A stretch of 51,772 nt of DNA, taken from NCBI GenBank assembly GCA_029887795.1, contig JARXPE010000007.1, forward strand, positions 1-51,772, written 5' to 3'. This document shows, piece by piece, positions 25,714 to 33,924 of this stretch (positions within the stretch are counted from its first letter, which is position 1; each line of letters starts with the position of its first letter). Origin of the DNA: Thermoproteota archaeon (lineage in GTDB: Archaea; Thermoproteota; Methanomethylicia; Methanomethylicales; Methanomethylicaceae). The notes below the pieces were generated by a model that worked only from the letters and a program-made list of their open reading frames with translations, was not told where the DNA came from and made no database searches. The position numbers and the translations under genes were made by a program.

Positions 25714-26388
25714 ATGCCCAAAACCTTCAGCATCCTTGCCCTTTCGGACATTCACGGCAAGGAGTCATCCCTCAGATCCATATTGGATTCTTCTTTAAAC
25801 TCTTACAGCATAGATGCAATCTCAATCTCTGGGGACATAACCCACTTCGGGTCTTACGAAGACCTAAACAGAATACTCCGCATAATAGGCGAGACCGGGA
25901 AGCCCTTCTTCTACGTCCTTGGCAACTGCGACCCTCCGGAGTTTAGAATGGGCATCGAGTCCTTAGGCAAATGCCTGGAAGCAAAGTGCCACAAAATCGG
26001 GGATGTCGCCCTCATTGGCTCTGGAGGATCCACACCCACCCCCTTCGAGACCCCCTTCGAGGTTGATGAGGAAACGCTTGTACAGAATATCATGGGCGCA
26101 TCTTTGGAGTGTAAGGGCGAGATCGCCCTCTTGGTCACCCACAATCCTCCTCTCGGCTCAGTGGTGGACCTCACTAGAGGTGGGACACATGTCGGTAGCA
26201 GGGCGCTCCGCGAGCTTCTCCTCCGCCTTTCCCCAAGGGTTATGCAGTGCGGCCACATACACGAGGCACGGGGCAAGGAGCTGATCGGCAGAACTATCGT
26301 CTTCAACCCAGGTCCCGCCATGAGGGGGAACTATGCCATAGTGACGATAAGCGGTGAGAGTATTGACATCCAACACTGGACCGCATGA
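25714..26388 (+). CDS. Calcineurin-like metallophosphoesterase
   Basis: A 224-residue phosphoesterase of the YfcE-like type. The metal ligands are visible in order: ALSDIHGKE, SISGDITHFG, LGNCDPPE, LVTHNPPLG and QCGHIHEARG, followed by FNPGPAMRGNYA. The substrate (a nucleotide or phosphodiester) cannot be inferred. ATG 25714 is chosen; a GTG at 25702 is in frame. A CTTAAAAAG box at 25664-25672 gives suitable promoter spacing. Confidence 0.9.
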   Translation: MPKTFSILALSDIHGKESSLRSILDSSLNSYSIDAISISGDITHFGSYEDLNRILRIIGETGKPFFYVLGNCDPPEFRMGIESLGKCLEAKCHKIGDVALIGSGGSTPTPFETPFEVDEETLVQNIMGASLECKGEIALLVTHNPPLGSVVDLTRGGTHVGSRALRELLLRLSPRVMQCGHIHEARGKELIGRTIVFNPGPAMRGNYAIVTISGESIDIQHWTA

Positions 26389-26428
26389 TCCATCATACTA
26401 CACCCATGCCATTCACTACATCGAGGTC

Positions 26429-26977
26429 ATGTGCAAGGCTGCTTTCGAGGATATAGGCTCCCACGGGTGGGAGCATGTGGAGAGAGTCCGCACCCTATGT
26501 AAAATTATCGGGAAGAAGGAGGGAGCTGACCTATTGGTGCTGGATCTGGCAGCGCTCTTCCATGATGTAATGCGCACGAGCGAGGACCACGCCCTGCAGA
26601 GCGCAGAGTTTGCACGCTCAGTGCTCTCTACTATGGGTTTTGGAGATGATATCTGCGCAGCTGTTTATGAAGCGATAGCCAGCCACAGCTACTCCAGCGG
26701 GAGGTCGCCCAAATCGCTGGAGGCCAAAGTCCTGTCAGACGCTGACAAACTCGACGCTATGGGCGCCACTGGAATATACAGGACCATACAGTACAACACA
26801 GAGCGGGCGCTGCCACCCGCCAGGATTTTGGAACATATCAAAAAGAAGCTGCTAAACCTGCCGCAGACTCTCCAAACGGATTCGGCTAAAGAGATCGCAA
26901 AAAAGAGAATTCCAATAATGGAGCACTATCTCCGATGTTTGGAGGAGGAGCTCTTGGAGACCAGCATCTCCAAATAG
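26429..26977 (+). CDS. HD-domain phosphohydrolase
   Basis: A 182-residue HD-superfamily hydrolase. Metal-binding residues are seen in GSHGWEHVERV (first His), LAALFHDVMR (the HD pair) and LSDADKLDAMGATGIYRTI (the distal Asp). Similar small HD proteins act on nucleotides; the substrate is unknown. ATG 26429 follows GAGGTC; an in-frame GTG at 26354 would overlap the metallophosphoesterase by 35 nt. The 3' end overlaps the convergent CYTH gene by 52 nt. Confidence 0.85.
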   Translation: MCKAAFEDIGSHGWEHVERVRTLCKIIGKKEGADLLVLDLAALFHDVMRTSEDHALQSAEFARSVLSTMGFGDDICAAVYEAIASHSYSSGRSPKSLEAKVLSDADKLDAMGATGIYRTIQYNTERALPPARILEHIKKKLLNLPQTLQTDSAKEIAKKRIPIMEHYLRCLEEELLETSISK

Positions 26978-27483
26978 GACTCCGTTGTGAGCTTCTCCCT
27001 ATCTATCCCGAGCTTCTGTGATATTTCGAATAACTTATCCTTCAAACTTCCTGCATGCTCCAAAGACTCTCCCTCCATTAAAACCTCTATCTCCACGAAC
27101 CTTCCCAAACCTTCAACATCGTCCATAGAGACCAAGACCCCCTCCATCAGGAACTCCCTCCTCCTCTTCCTTATTACGAAAGCCTTCTCGAAGCCCAGCC
27201 TCTCAAGCAGAGCCACCGCTCCCTCAAGGTCGCTCACCCCGACCTCGATCTCCTCCCTCATCTTTGTCCCCGTCCCAACCCTCCTCCCCTTGAAAGTAAG
27301 AGTGTATTTTTCTCCCTCCCTCCTCAACCTCAGCGCCTCGTCCCTCTCCGCGAGATCCCTGCAAGGATGCCTGAAGTAAAAGTCCTCCTGGAATACCTCT
27401 CTGAGGTACCTCCCGCCCGCCTCTGTGATTTTTTCGCTCAGATCCTCCTCGACCTCCGCCTTCACCTCCACCTCTCTTCCCAA
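26926..27483 (-). CDS. CYTH-domain protein (CyaB/thiamine triphosphatase-like)
   Basis: A 185-residue CYTH (triphosphate tunnel) protein. The N-terminal REVEVKAEV carries the ExExK metal/triphosphate motif; arginine- and lysine-rich strands follow (ALRLRREGEKYTLTFKGRR), with EEIEVGV, MDDVEGLGRFVEIEVLM and a C-terminal SYLEML. It matches the class IV adenylate cyclase CyaB group, many members of which in archaea act as triphosphatases instead. It is convergent with the HD gene, overlapping by 52 nt. Confidence 0.88.
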   Translation of the reverse strand: MGREVEVKAEVEEDLSEKITEAGGRYLREVFQEDFYFRHPCRDLAERDEALRLRREGEKYTLTFKGRRVGTGTKMREEIEVGVSDLEGAVALLERLGFEKAFVIRKRRREFLMEGVLVSMDDVEGLGRFVEIEVLMEGESLEHAGSLKDKLFEISQKLGIDREKLTTESYLEMLVSKSSSSKHRR

Positions 27484-27601
27484 AGTTCTGCCCCCAAATC
27501 ATTCCCTCTGTCCTGCAAAATGAACCTTCCTCTTTTTTGCGAAGGAAAAGGTTTTAAAGAGGCGCATGTTGTTAGTCTTCCGACTGGTTGGTGTATCATC
27601 A

Positions 27602-28423
27602 ATGGCAATCAAGAATGGGGACTTCGTGCTCTTAGACTATGTTCTAAAGATCAAGGATACTGAGGAGATTTTTGACACCACCTTGGAGGACGAGGCAAAG
27701 TCTGCCAATGTTTACAACCCCGAAAACATCTACGAACCACGCCTCGTCATAGTCGGCCAGGGATGGATCATCAAGGGAATGGAAGATGGCCTAATAGGTC
27801 TCGAAGAAGGTCAGGAAAAGACCCTCGAGATACCTCCCGAGAAGGCGTTTGGCGAGAGAGACCCTACCAAAGTCAGAATTATCCCCGCTAGGGAGTTAAC
27901 CCGTCAGGGAATAACGCCAAAGCCAGGAGGCAGGATAGAAGTGGGCGGTGCGATTGCGACCGTCAGGAGCGTCGGCAGCGGTAGGGTGACGCTCGATTAC
28001 AACCACCCGCTCTCGGGGAGGACTATCTTGGCAAAGGTGGCGGTCAGGAAGATCTTGTCAGATCCGCTTGAGAAGATGAGGGAGCTGATCCATAGAAGGA
28101 TCCGCGGAATACCAAAAGAGAAGTTCATAATCTCCAAGATCGGAAGCATCGTCACCATAGAGATGCCCGAGGAGTCTTTCACGCTTGAGGACATACAGTT
28201 CGCAAAGAAGGGGATCGCGAGGGATCTCGGAAAACATTTTGACGATATAACCTCAGTCCAGTTCATCGAGACGCACAAGATAAGACCTGCCGAGAAAGCA
28301 AAGCCCGATAAGGCTCCTTCGGAGAAGGTATTATCGGAAAATGAGCCTTCGGAAAAGGCTTCTCAAGCCGAAGCGAAAACTGAGACAATAGCCAAAGCCG
28401 AACCCGCCGAAAAAACACAATAA
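27602..28423 (+). CDS. FKBP-type peptidyl-prolyl isomerase, long archaeal type
   Basis: A 273-residue protein-folding catalyst. Residues 1-90 and 125-160 are the FKBP domain (NGDFVLLDYVLKIKDTEEIFDTT, GQGWIIKGMEDGLIGLEEGQEKTLEIPPEKAFGERDP), interrupted by a SlyD-like flap. Residues 160-235 form an extra alpha/beta domain seen in long archaeal FKBPs. The last 40 residues are a low-complexity tail rich in Lys, Pro, Ser, Glu and Ala with repeated PSEK elements, probably disordered. ATG 27602 (MAIKNGDF) gives the family start; a TTTTAAAG box lies about 45 nt upstream. Confidence 0.9.
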   Translation: MAIKNGDFVLLDYVLKIKDTEEIFDTTLEDEAKSANVYNPENIYEPRLVIVGQGWIIKGMEDGLIGLEEGQEKTLEIPPEKAFGERDPTKVRIIPARELTRQGITPKPGGRIEVGGAIATVRSVGSGRVTLDYNHPLSGRTILAKVAVRKILSDPLEKMRELIHRRIRGIPKEKFIISKIGSIVTIEMPEESFTLEDIQFAKKGIARDLGKHFDDITSVQFIETHKIRPAEKAKPDKAPSEKVLSENEPSEKASQAEAKTETIAKAEPAEKTQ

Positions 28424-28461
28424 TCTCCTTTTTACCGTTCTTTCTTAAATCACAAAGACAC

Positions 28462-28890
28462 TCAATCTAGTGCAACCACTAGGACCTTTCTGAGATTCTT
28501 CCCGCATAGTGCAAGCTCGGAAACATCCTCCAATATGCTTATCATTTTGACTTTCGTGCCCTTTGCAATCCCTTCGGGCATGCAATAGCCCCTAAGCGTG
28601 CACCCCCTCTCCCTACACTCATCATACATGAAAGATATGATCGCCCCCTCGACCGCAAACTGCGCCTTTACAAGAACCTCCATCGGCGCCTCGGCCACTT
28701 TGGCAACTCTGACCTTACCTTCATACAGTTCGCAGTAGTGCTGCTTGTCCCTCACCTCCACGACCTCATACACCCTTCCTGGCACGAGCTTTCCCATACA
28801 CACCCCGAAGAGTTTACAACGCCTGCAAACTTCGGGTGGGGTCGAAGCAACAAACTTGAAACCCTTAGACGCCTGTGCCTCCCCAACCAT
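28462..28890 (-). CDS. UPF0179 cysteine-rich protein
   Basis: A 142-residue archaeal protein of unknown function. It resembles UPF0179: cysteine motif CRRCKLFGVC near residue 22, GRVYEVVEVRDKQHYC, and CRERGCTLRGYC in the second half. The paired cysteines suggest a bound metal or Fe-S cluster. ATG 28890 (MVGEAQASKGFKFV) fits the family start and has AAGGAGAT upstream; the frame remains open to 28938. Confidence 0.83.
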   Translation of the reverse strand: MVGEAQASKGFKFVASTPPEVCRRCKLFGVCMGKLVPGRVYEVVEVRDKQHYCELYEGKVRVAKVAEAPMEVLVKAQFAVEGAIISFMYDECRERGCTLRGYCMPEGIAKGTKVKMISILEDVSELALCGKNLRKVLVVALD

Positions 28891-28959
28891 GGTAACTATC
28901 TCCTTCAACCCTCCCGCCCCGCGAAACTCCTTAAACAATTAGCGAAAGTTTCCACCTTT

Positions 28960-29100
28960 CCTAATTTTCTATTTTCCCTAATTTTCTATTATTCTCTTTA
29001 CCTCTTCATCTAGTCCCTATCTCTCTTTATTTTATTACTTCTGCTCTTATTTCTTGTCTCCCTCTCCTTCTACCACTATCATTCTTCCTACATTATCGGC
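28960..29100. other. Polypyrimidine/polypurine tract between egsA and UPF0179
   Basis: About 140 bases almost free of G on the plus strand (purine-rich on the minus strand), with a near-perfect direct repeat of CCTAATTTTCTATT near 28970 and 28987. There is no coding potential. It may act in termination or simply be low-complexity drift. Confidence 0.45.
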
Positions 29101-29116
29101 ATAGTGTTCCAATCAA

Positions 29117-30169
29117 TTAATCTATAACCCCAGTTATCTTGCCTACCTCGATTGCCGCCTCTTTCGTAATCCCCCTCTCACCAAGAATCGTGTACCTTTC
29201 GGGTCTTATAGTATGCGCCATACTTAGCGCCTCTATTATATCCTCGTCCCTGACCCCCAACTCCTTTGCGGTGGTGGGAGCCCCAACCTTCGAGAGCACG
29301 TCCCTTATGTTCTTCCAGTCTCCGCCATGTAGATACATCATCATTATTGTACCGAGTCCGCACCTCTCTCCGTGGAAGGATCTGTCTCCAGCTATCCTCT
29401 CTAGCGCATGTGCAAAAAGGTGCTCGGACCCGCTGCATGGTCTGCTGCTCCCCGCTATACACATGGCGTACCCGCAGCTTATCAGCGCCTCTATGAGCGT
29501 CCTCAAACCGATCTCCAACCCTCTCGATATTAGATCTACGTTCTCAGCAACGAGCTCTGCCGACATTAGAGCCAACGACGCCGCATACTCTCCATAATAC
29601 TCTCCCTTCAGTCGGTGCGCGAGCCCCCAGTCCCTAACCGCCGTGAACTTTGCAATAATGTCCCCAACCCCGCTCACGATGTGCCTCTTCGGCGACCTCG
29701 CGATCAACTCCATGTCAGCCAATAACGCAATGGGCGGATGTGCCATGACTGATATGGACCCCTTCTCCGTCTTCAAGGATGCCACAGGTGATGATATTCC
29801 GTCATGCGCAGCAGATGTTGGCACGCTTATGAAGGGTATCCCCTTGTTGAATGATGCAAGTTTCGCTACATCAATGGTCTTTCCGCCCCCCACACTCACG
29901 ACCATGCCGACTCTTGTCTCTTCAATCAGAGAGCATATCGCCTCTACCTCTTGCTGAGTAGCCTCCTTAACACTCAATGTGTGCACCATGCGGGTTGGCA
30001 TTTCAATACTGTCCATCACGACCTTCGCGGGTTCCTTAGTGAATGTCTCGCCACACAACAGCAAAACATCCCCTCTGTAGTTTAGACCGTTCAGAACATC
30101 CCTCACCTTGGGGAGTACGTTCGGTCCAACTATCACAAACCTGGGGAGGTTGATAGCATGAATGTGCAA
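29117..30169 (-). CDS. egsA: sn-Glycerol-1-phosphate dehydrogenase
   Basis: A 350-residue enzyme that reduces dihydroxyacetone phosphate to sn-glycerol 1-phosphate, the backbone of archaeal ether lipids. Signatures are VVSVGGGKTIDVAK (nucleotide binding), ISVPTSAAHDGISSPVAS, IVSGVGDIIAKFTAVRDWGLA and the metal-binding SGSEHLFAHALE plus FHGERCGLGTI histidines. Start TTG 30167-30169 gives MHIHAINLPRFVIVG. It shares a divergent promoter region with the active proteasome beta gene. It is strong evidence that the host is an archaeon. Confidence 0.96.
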   Translation of the reverse strand: MHIHAINLPRFVIVGPNVLPKVRDVLNGLNYRGDVLLLCGETFTKEPAKVVMDSIEMPTRMVHTLSVKEATQQEVEAICSLIEETRVGMVVSVGGGKTIDVAKLASFNKGIPFISVPTSAAHDGISSPVASLKTEKGSISVMAHPPIALLADMELIARSPKRHIVSGVGDIIAKFTAVRDWGLAHRLKGEYYGEYAASLALMSAELVAENVDLISRGLEIGLRTLIEALISCGYAMCIAGSSRPCSGSEHLFAHALERIAGDRSFHGERCGLGTIMMMYLHGGDWKNIRDVLSKVGAPTTAKELGVRDEDIIEALSMAHTIRPERYTILGERGITKEAAIEVGKITGVID

Positions 30170-30214
30170 ATCCCATCACCATTGCGAGAAATTACTTAAC
30201 TCTCTACGTCACCC

Positions 30215-30224
30215 TTAAATATAT
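30215..30224. promoter_or_regulatory. Possible shared TATA box of egsA and psmB
   Basis: TTAAATATAT sits between the divergent genes. From it, predicted transcripts would have leaders of about 23 nt (egsA) and 35 nt (psmB). The psmB leader carries GGAGGCTGCC just ahead of the ATG. Confidence 0.4.
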
Positions 30225-30280
30225 GGATATTTGTCATTAAACTTGACTCTCGCTCATTCTCCGTAATCTCGGAGGCTGCC

Positions 30281-30937
30281 ATGTTGTCACCACAGGATAT
30301 TGAAGCCAAATTCGCTCTCTATGAGCGGCTGAAGAAGGGCACAACTACGGTAGGTGTAGTTTGCAGAGATGGGATAGTGTTGGCGACCGACCGGAGGGTC
30401 ACTTCGGGACTTTATGTGGCCCACAAAAGGGGGAGAAAACTCTTCGTACTGGATGACAATAAAGCGGCGACGATCGCAGGGCTTGTTGCGGATGCCCAAA
30501 TGATCATGGACTATCTCCGTTCTCACATCAACATGATGAAGCTAGCAAACAGAGGTCCCATCTCGACAAAGTCTGTGGCAACCCTCGCATCCAACATACT
30601 CTTTAGCTCCCGCTATTTCCCGTACATCGTCCAATTCATTGTGGCTGGAGTGGATGAAAGCGGACCTAAAATATACGTATTGGACTGGTTTGGGACATTG
30701 ACGGAGGAGAAGTTTGTATCCACCGGATCTGGCTCCCCCTACGCGGTTGGAGTCTTGGAGGCAACCCTGAAGAGGAACCCCTCGGTCTCAGAAGCCCTTC
30801 CCGTAATAGCCAAGGCGGTTAAGTCCGCCATAGAGAGGGATCCCGGGAGCGGAGAAGGAATAGATGTAATGGTGCTCACTAAGGATGGGATTAAGGAGCT
30901 CACGGATGAGGAGATCTCCAAGCTTCTACAACAATAA
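30281..30937 (+). CDS. psmB: Proteasome beta subunit, catalytically active
   Basis: A 218-residue beta subunit. A propeptide of about 20 residues ends KKG, and the mature chain starts TTTVGVVCRDGIVLATDRR, with Thr1, Asp17 and Lys33 all present. Later blocks ATIAGLVADAQMIMDYLR, FIVAGVDESGPKIYVLDWFG and KSAIERDPGSGEGIDVMVL are typical. It supplies the proteolytic sites of the 20S proteasome, presumably mixed with the inactive beta encoded at 18 kb. It is followed by fttA after about 110 nt in the same direction. Confidence 0.96.
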   Translation: MLSPQDIEAKFALYERLKKGTTTVGVVCRDGIVLATDRRVTSGLYVAHKRGRKLFVLDDNKAATIAGLVADAQMIMDYLRSHINMMKLANRGPISTKSVATLASNILFSSRYFPYIVQFIVAGVDESGPKIYVLDWFGTLTEEKFVSTGSGSPYAVGVLEATLKRNPSVSEALPVIAKAVKSAIERDPGSGEGIDVMVLTKDGIKELTDEEISKLLQQ

Positions 30938-31049
30938 TAGTGGTAGTAGGAGAAACGGTAAAAAGTAACCATGATGGTGAAAGCAGTCTTAGTATTGACG
31001 CTAACAACACGTCAAAAATAACCCTTCCGTCAGATAAAAGGTGCCGTAA

Positions 31050-32966
31050 ATGGCAAACCAAGGTAGTTTAGACACATTTGCAGAGATTAAGAAGGTCATA
31101 CTACGTGAGATACCTTCTGACGCAAGGCTGACAAAAGTGGAGTTCGAAGGTCCTAACATCGTAGTCTATGTTCAGAATCCTAACTTACTCATAGAGAACA
31201 GCGAACCTGTGAAGAGGATCGTCCACGAGATAAAGAAGCGAATAATAATCCGGGCGGATCCCAGCGCCCGGAAGACCGAGGATGAAGCTAAGAAGATCAT
31301 TGAAGAGATCATTCCGAAAGAAGCCGAGATAACCGATATGAACTTCGACGAGGGGACGGGCGAGGTCACAATACTTGCAAAGAAGCCCGGTCTAGTCATA
31401 GGCAAGGGCGGATCCACTCTCAGGGACATTGCCTACCACACCGGGTGGCGGGCTACCATAGTCCGATCCCCTCCGCTGAAGTCCCGGATCGTTGAGCAGA
31501 CGCTTTACTACATGAGCAAGGAGAGCGAGTACCGCCTTCAATTCCTGAGGAAAGTAGGCAGGAGGATACACCGCCCCCCATTATACAAGAGCGAGTGGGT
31601 CACAGTCACCGCTTTGGGTGGTTTCAGAGAGGTGGGGCGGCAAGCCATTCTCGTACAGACTCTGGACAGCAAGGTCCTAATAGACTGCGGAGTCAAGCCG
31701 GGTGCACAAAACCCATTGGACGAGTTTCCTCGGCTCGATGAGGTCGACCTGCAGGATCTGGACGCCGTGATCGTAACCCATGCGCATCTTGACCACTGCG
31801 GGCTGGTCCCCCTACTCTTCAAATACGGGTACAACGGTCCTGTGTACTGCACAAAGCCAACCAAGAGTTTAATGATACTCCTCCAGCTCGACTACTTGGA
31901 TGTTGCGGTAAAGGAGGGCAGACCTCCCCCCTACGGACTCAAAGAGGTCAAGAAGGAACTCTTGAACACAATAGCCCTGGACTATGGCGAGGTCACGGAC
32001 ATATCGCCCGACATCCGACTAACCCTCCACAACGCGGGTCACATCCTGGGGTCAGCCATGGTGCACCTGCACATCGGCGAGGGTCTTCACAACATAGTCT
32101 ACACCGGCGACTTCAAGTACGCGAGGACGCGCCTCCTTGAGCCGGCAACGTCATCATTTCCAAGGGCTGAGACCCTAATCATGGAAAGCACTTACGGCGC
32201 CCCAAACGATGTGGTGCCCTCAAGGGAAGAGACCGAGCGCCTATTCTTGGATTACATCCGGTCTACCATTCAGCAGGGCGGCAAGGTTCTGATACCCATC
32301 TTAGCCGTGGGAAGGGCGCAGGAGATCATGCTTGTCTTAGACGAGGCGATAAAGCTCGGGGCGATACCGCAGATCCCCGTATACATTGAGGGGATGCTTC
32401 AAGAGGTGACAGCTATACACACGGCATACCCCGAGGACTTGGCTCGCGACCTTAAGAACAGGATCTTCCACAAGGGCGAGAATCCGTTTCTCTCGGAGCA
32501 CTTCGTGAGCGTGGACGACAAGAGCGCAAGGCCCGACATTGCCGAGGGCAGCCCCTGCATAATAATGGCAACCTCGGGCATGCTGACGGGAGGTCCTGCT
32601 TTGGAGTACTTCCGGCTCTTGGCACCAGATCCTAAAAACACAATGATCTTTGTGAACTACCAGATCGAGGGGACACTCGGGCGCTCGATCCTACGAGGAG
32701 TCAGGGAGGTCCCGCTCACAGACCCCACTGGAAAACTGAACGTCGTGGAAGTCAAGATGAACGTAGTGTCCATGGACGGATTCTCAGGTCACAGCGACAG
32801 GAAGCAACTTTTAAGGTTCGTAAATAACCTCTCCCCAAGGCCCAAGCACGTACTCGTGGTACACGGGGAGGAGTCTAAATGTGTGAGCCTCTCGGAGTCT
32901 GTTAGGCGGTTCTTCAGGGTTGACGCGGCAGCTCCCAGTGTCGGAGAGAGGATAAGGGTAAAATAA
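31050..32966 (+). CDS. fttA: Archaeal CPSF1 ribonuclease / transcription termination factor FttA
   Basis: A 638-residue metallo-beta-lactamase/beta-CASP RNase that ends archaeal transcription by cleaving the nascent RNA. Two N-terminal KH-like domains (about 1-70 and 75-145, the second with a VIGKGGS GxxG loop at 117-122) precede the nuclease. The metal motif HAHLDHCG is at 244-251. Further beta-CASP elements are HNAGHILGSAMVH, YTGDFKYA, MESTYG, IIMATSGMLTGGPALEYF and a C-terminal SGHSDRKQL and HGEESKC. Start ATG is preceded by AAAAGGTG. It is full length. Confidence 0.96.
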   Translation: MANQGSLDTFAEIKKVILREIPSDARLTKVEFEGPNIVVYVQNPNLLIENSEPVKRIVHEIKKRIIIRADPSARKTEDEAKKIIEEIIPKEAEITDMNFDEGTGEVTILAKKPGLVIGKGGSTLRDIAYHTGWRATIVRSPPLKSRIVEQTLYYMSKESEYRLQFLRKVGRRIHRPPLYKSEWVTVTALGGFREVGRQAILVQTLDSKVLIDCGVKPGAQNPLDEFPRLDEVDLQDLDAVIVTHAHLDHCGLVPLLFKYGYNGPVYCTKPTKSLMILLQLDYLDVAVKEGRPPPYGLKEVKKELLNTIALDYGEVTDISPDIRLTLHNAGHILGSAMVHLHIGEGLHNIVYTGDFKYARTRLLEPATSSFPRAETLIMESTYGAPNDVVPSREETERLFLDYIRSTIQQGGKVLIPILAVGRAQEIMLVLDEAIKLGAIPQIPVYIEGMLQEVTAIHTAYPEDLARDLKNRIFHKGENPFLSEHFVSVDDKSARPDIAEGSPCIIMATSGMLTGGPALEYFRLLAPDPKNTMIFVNYQIEGTLGRSILRGVREVPLTDPTGKLNVVEVKMNVVSMDGFSGHSDRKQLLRFVNNLSPRPKHVLVVHGEESKCVSLSESVRRFFRVDAAAPSVGERIRVK

Positions 32967-33108
32967 AGTTTTACTTAGAGGCAATTATGATATCGATTTT
33001 AACTGGAATCAGCCAGAAAGCCCACGAGCTTTAGAGTTGGAATGAATTGTATGCCCTCAGTTGAAGGAAGTATTGGAATTACACATTAACTAAAGCATTA
33101 ATCATCAT

Positions 33109-33924
33109 CTATGGAGGGTTGCTTTCAGCCACGATAATGGTGCTAAAGAGCCACCAAGGGTCGTTGAAATTATCCAAGCGCAGCATGTTTATCGGGAATG
33201 TGAATATGCCCTCAATCCTCCAACTCTTGGACAATGCCTCAAAATAGTCATTAATTGAGTATAGGGCGTATTCTTGCTTGATTCTCACTACGTATCTTAA
33301 ATTTTCTCCACTACGCCTATAAAACACTTTTTCAGTCCGCACTCTTGAATTTACAGGATCGTAATTCCATGTGTGAAGCGAAAGAATATCTTCACTGAAT
33401 CTAAACCAGTTCTGAATTGATGGTGAAGAAAGCAACGAATTGAGAAATTTTTCTTTTAAAATATCAACTAGTATTAAAATTCCTTTCTTCCTTATTTTTT
33501 TACATAGGCTTGAGAAAAAAACCCTCATATCATCGACCGTTTTCCAAGCAGGTGCTAGAATGCAAATAGCAGCATCAAATTCACTAGGAGTTGTCGGGTC
33601 AAGGCAGAATTCTTTATAATCGCCCACAAAATAATTTGTATTTTTTGAGACTCCTAGTTTCTTCGCATCTCTCTTGGCTTCCTCAATACATTTTTTCGAG
33701 AGATCTATTCCAGTAACCTCGAAGCCGCAGACCGCCAAGCGGTTGGATATCCGCCCGACCCCGCATCCAAGGTCCAGAATGCGTTTTATTCGGCCCTTCT
33801 TCCGCAGTAACACCTCAATTAGGTCTATATCTCGATCTCCTGTCCAATATTGACTTTTTAGCATCTCGTACCAAAGGTTTTCATCATATCCATATATTTT
33901 GTTACCACTATTAGTCTCGGGCAT
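33109..33924 (-). CDS. Class I SAM-dependent methyltransferase at end of nickel-importer operon
   Basis: A 271-residue Rossmann methyltransferase with motif I ILDLGCGVGRISNRLA (about 49-64), acidic EVTGIDLSKKCIEEAK and a post-motif FVGDYKEF. The C-terminal half is unrelated to any family I recognise. It overlaps the upstream ABC ATPase gene by 14 nt, so it is translated as part of the importer operon. The stretch is visibly more AT-rich than the preceding 30 kb. Context suggests a role in nickel-ligand synthesis or modification of F430, but that is speculation; a generic small-molecule methyltransferase is equally possible. Confidence 0.8.
   Translation of the reverse strand: MPETNSGNKIYGYDENLWYEMLKSQYWTGDRDIDLIEVLLRKKGRIKRILDLGCGVGRISNRLAVCGFEVTGIDLSKKCIEEAKRDAKKLGVSKNTNYFVGDYKEFCLDPTTPSEFDAAICILAPAWKTVDDMRVFFSSLCKKIRKKGILILVDILKEKFLNSLLSSPSIQNWFRFSEDILSLHTWNYDPVNSRVRTEKVFYRRSGENLRYVVRIKQEYALYSINDYFEALSKSWRIEGIFTFPINMLRLDNFNDPWWLFSTIIVAESNPP

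Noticed and set aside
25654-25755. N-terminal extension of HypC
   Set aside because: The family must begin Met-Cys; the TTG at 25653 gives exactly that with a good ribosome binding site.
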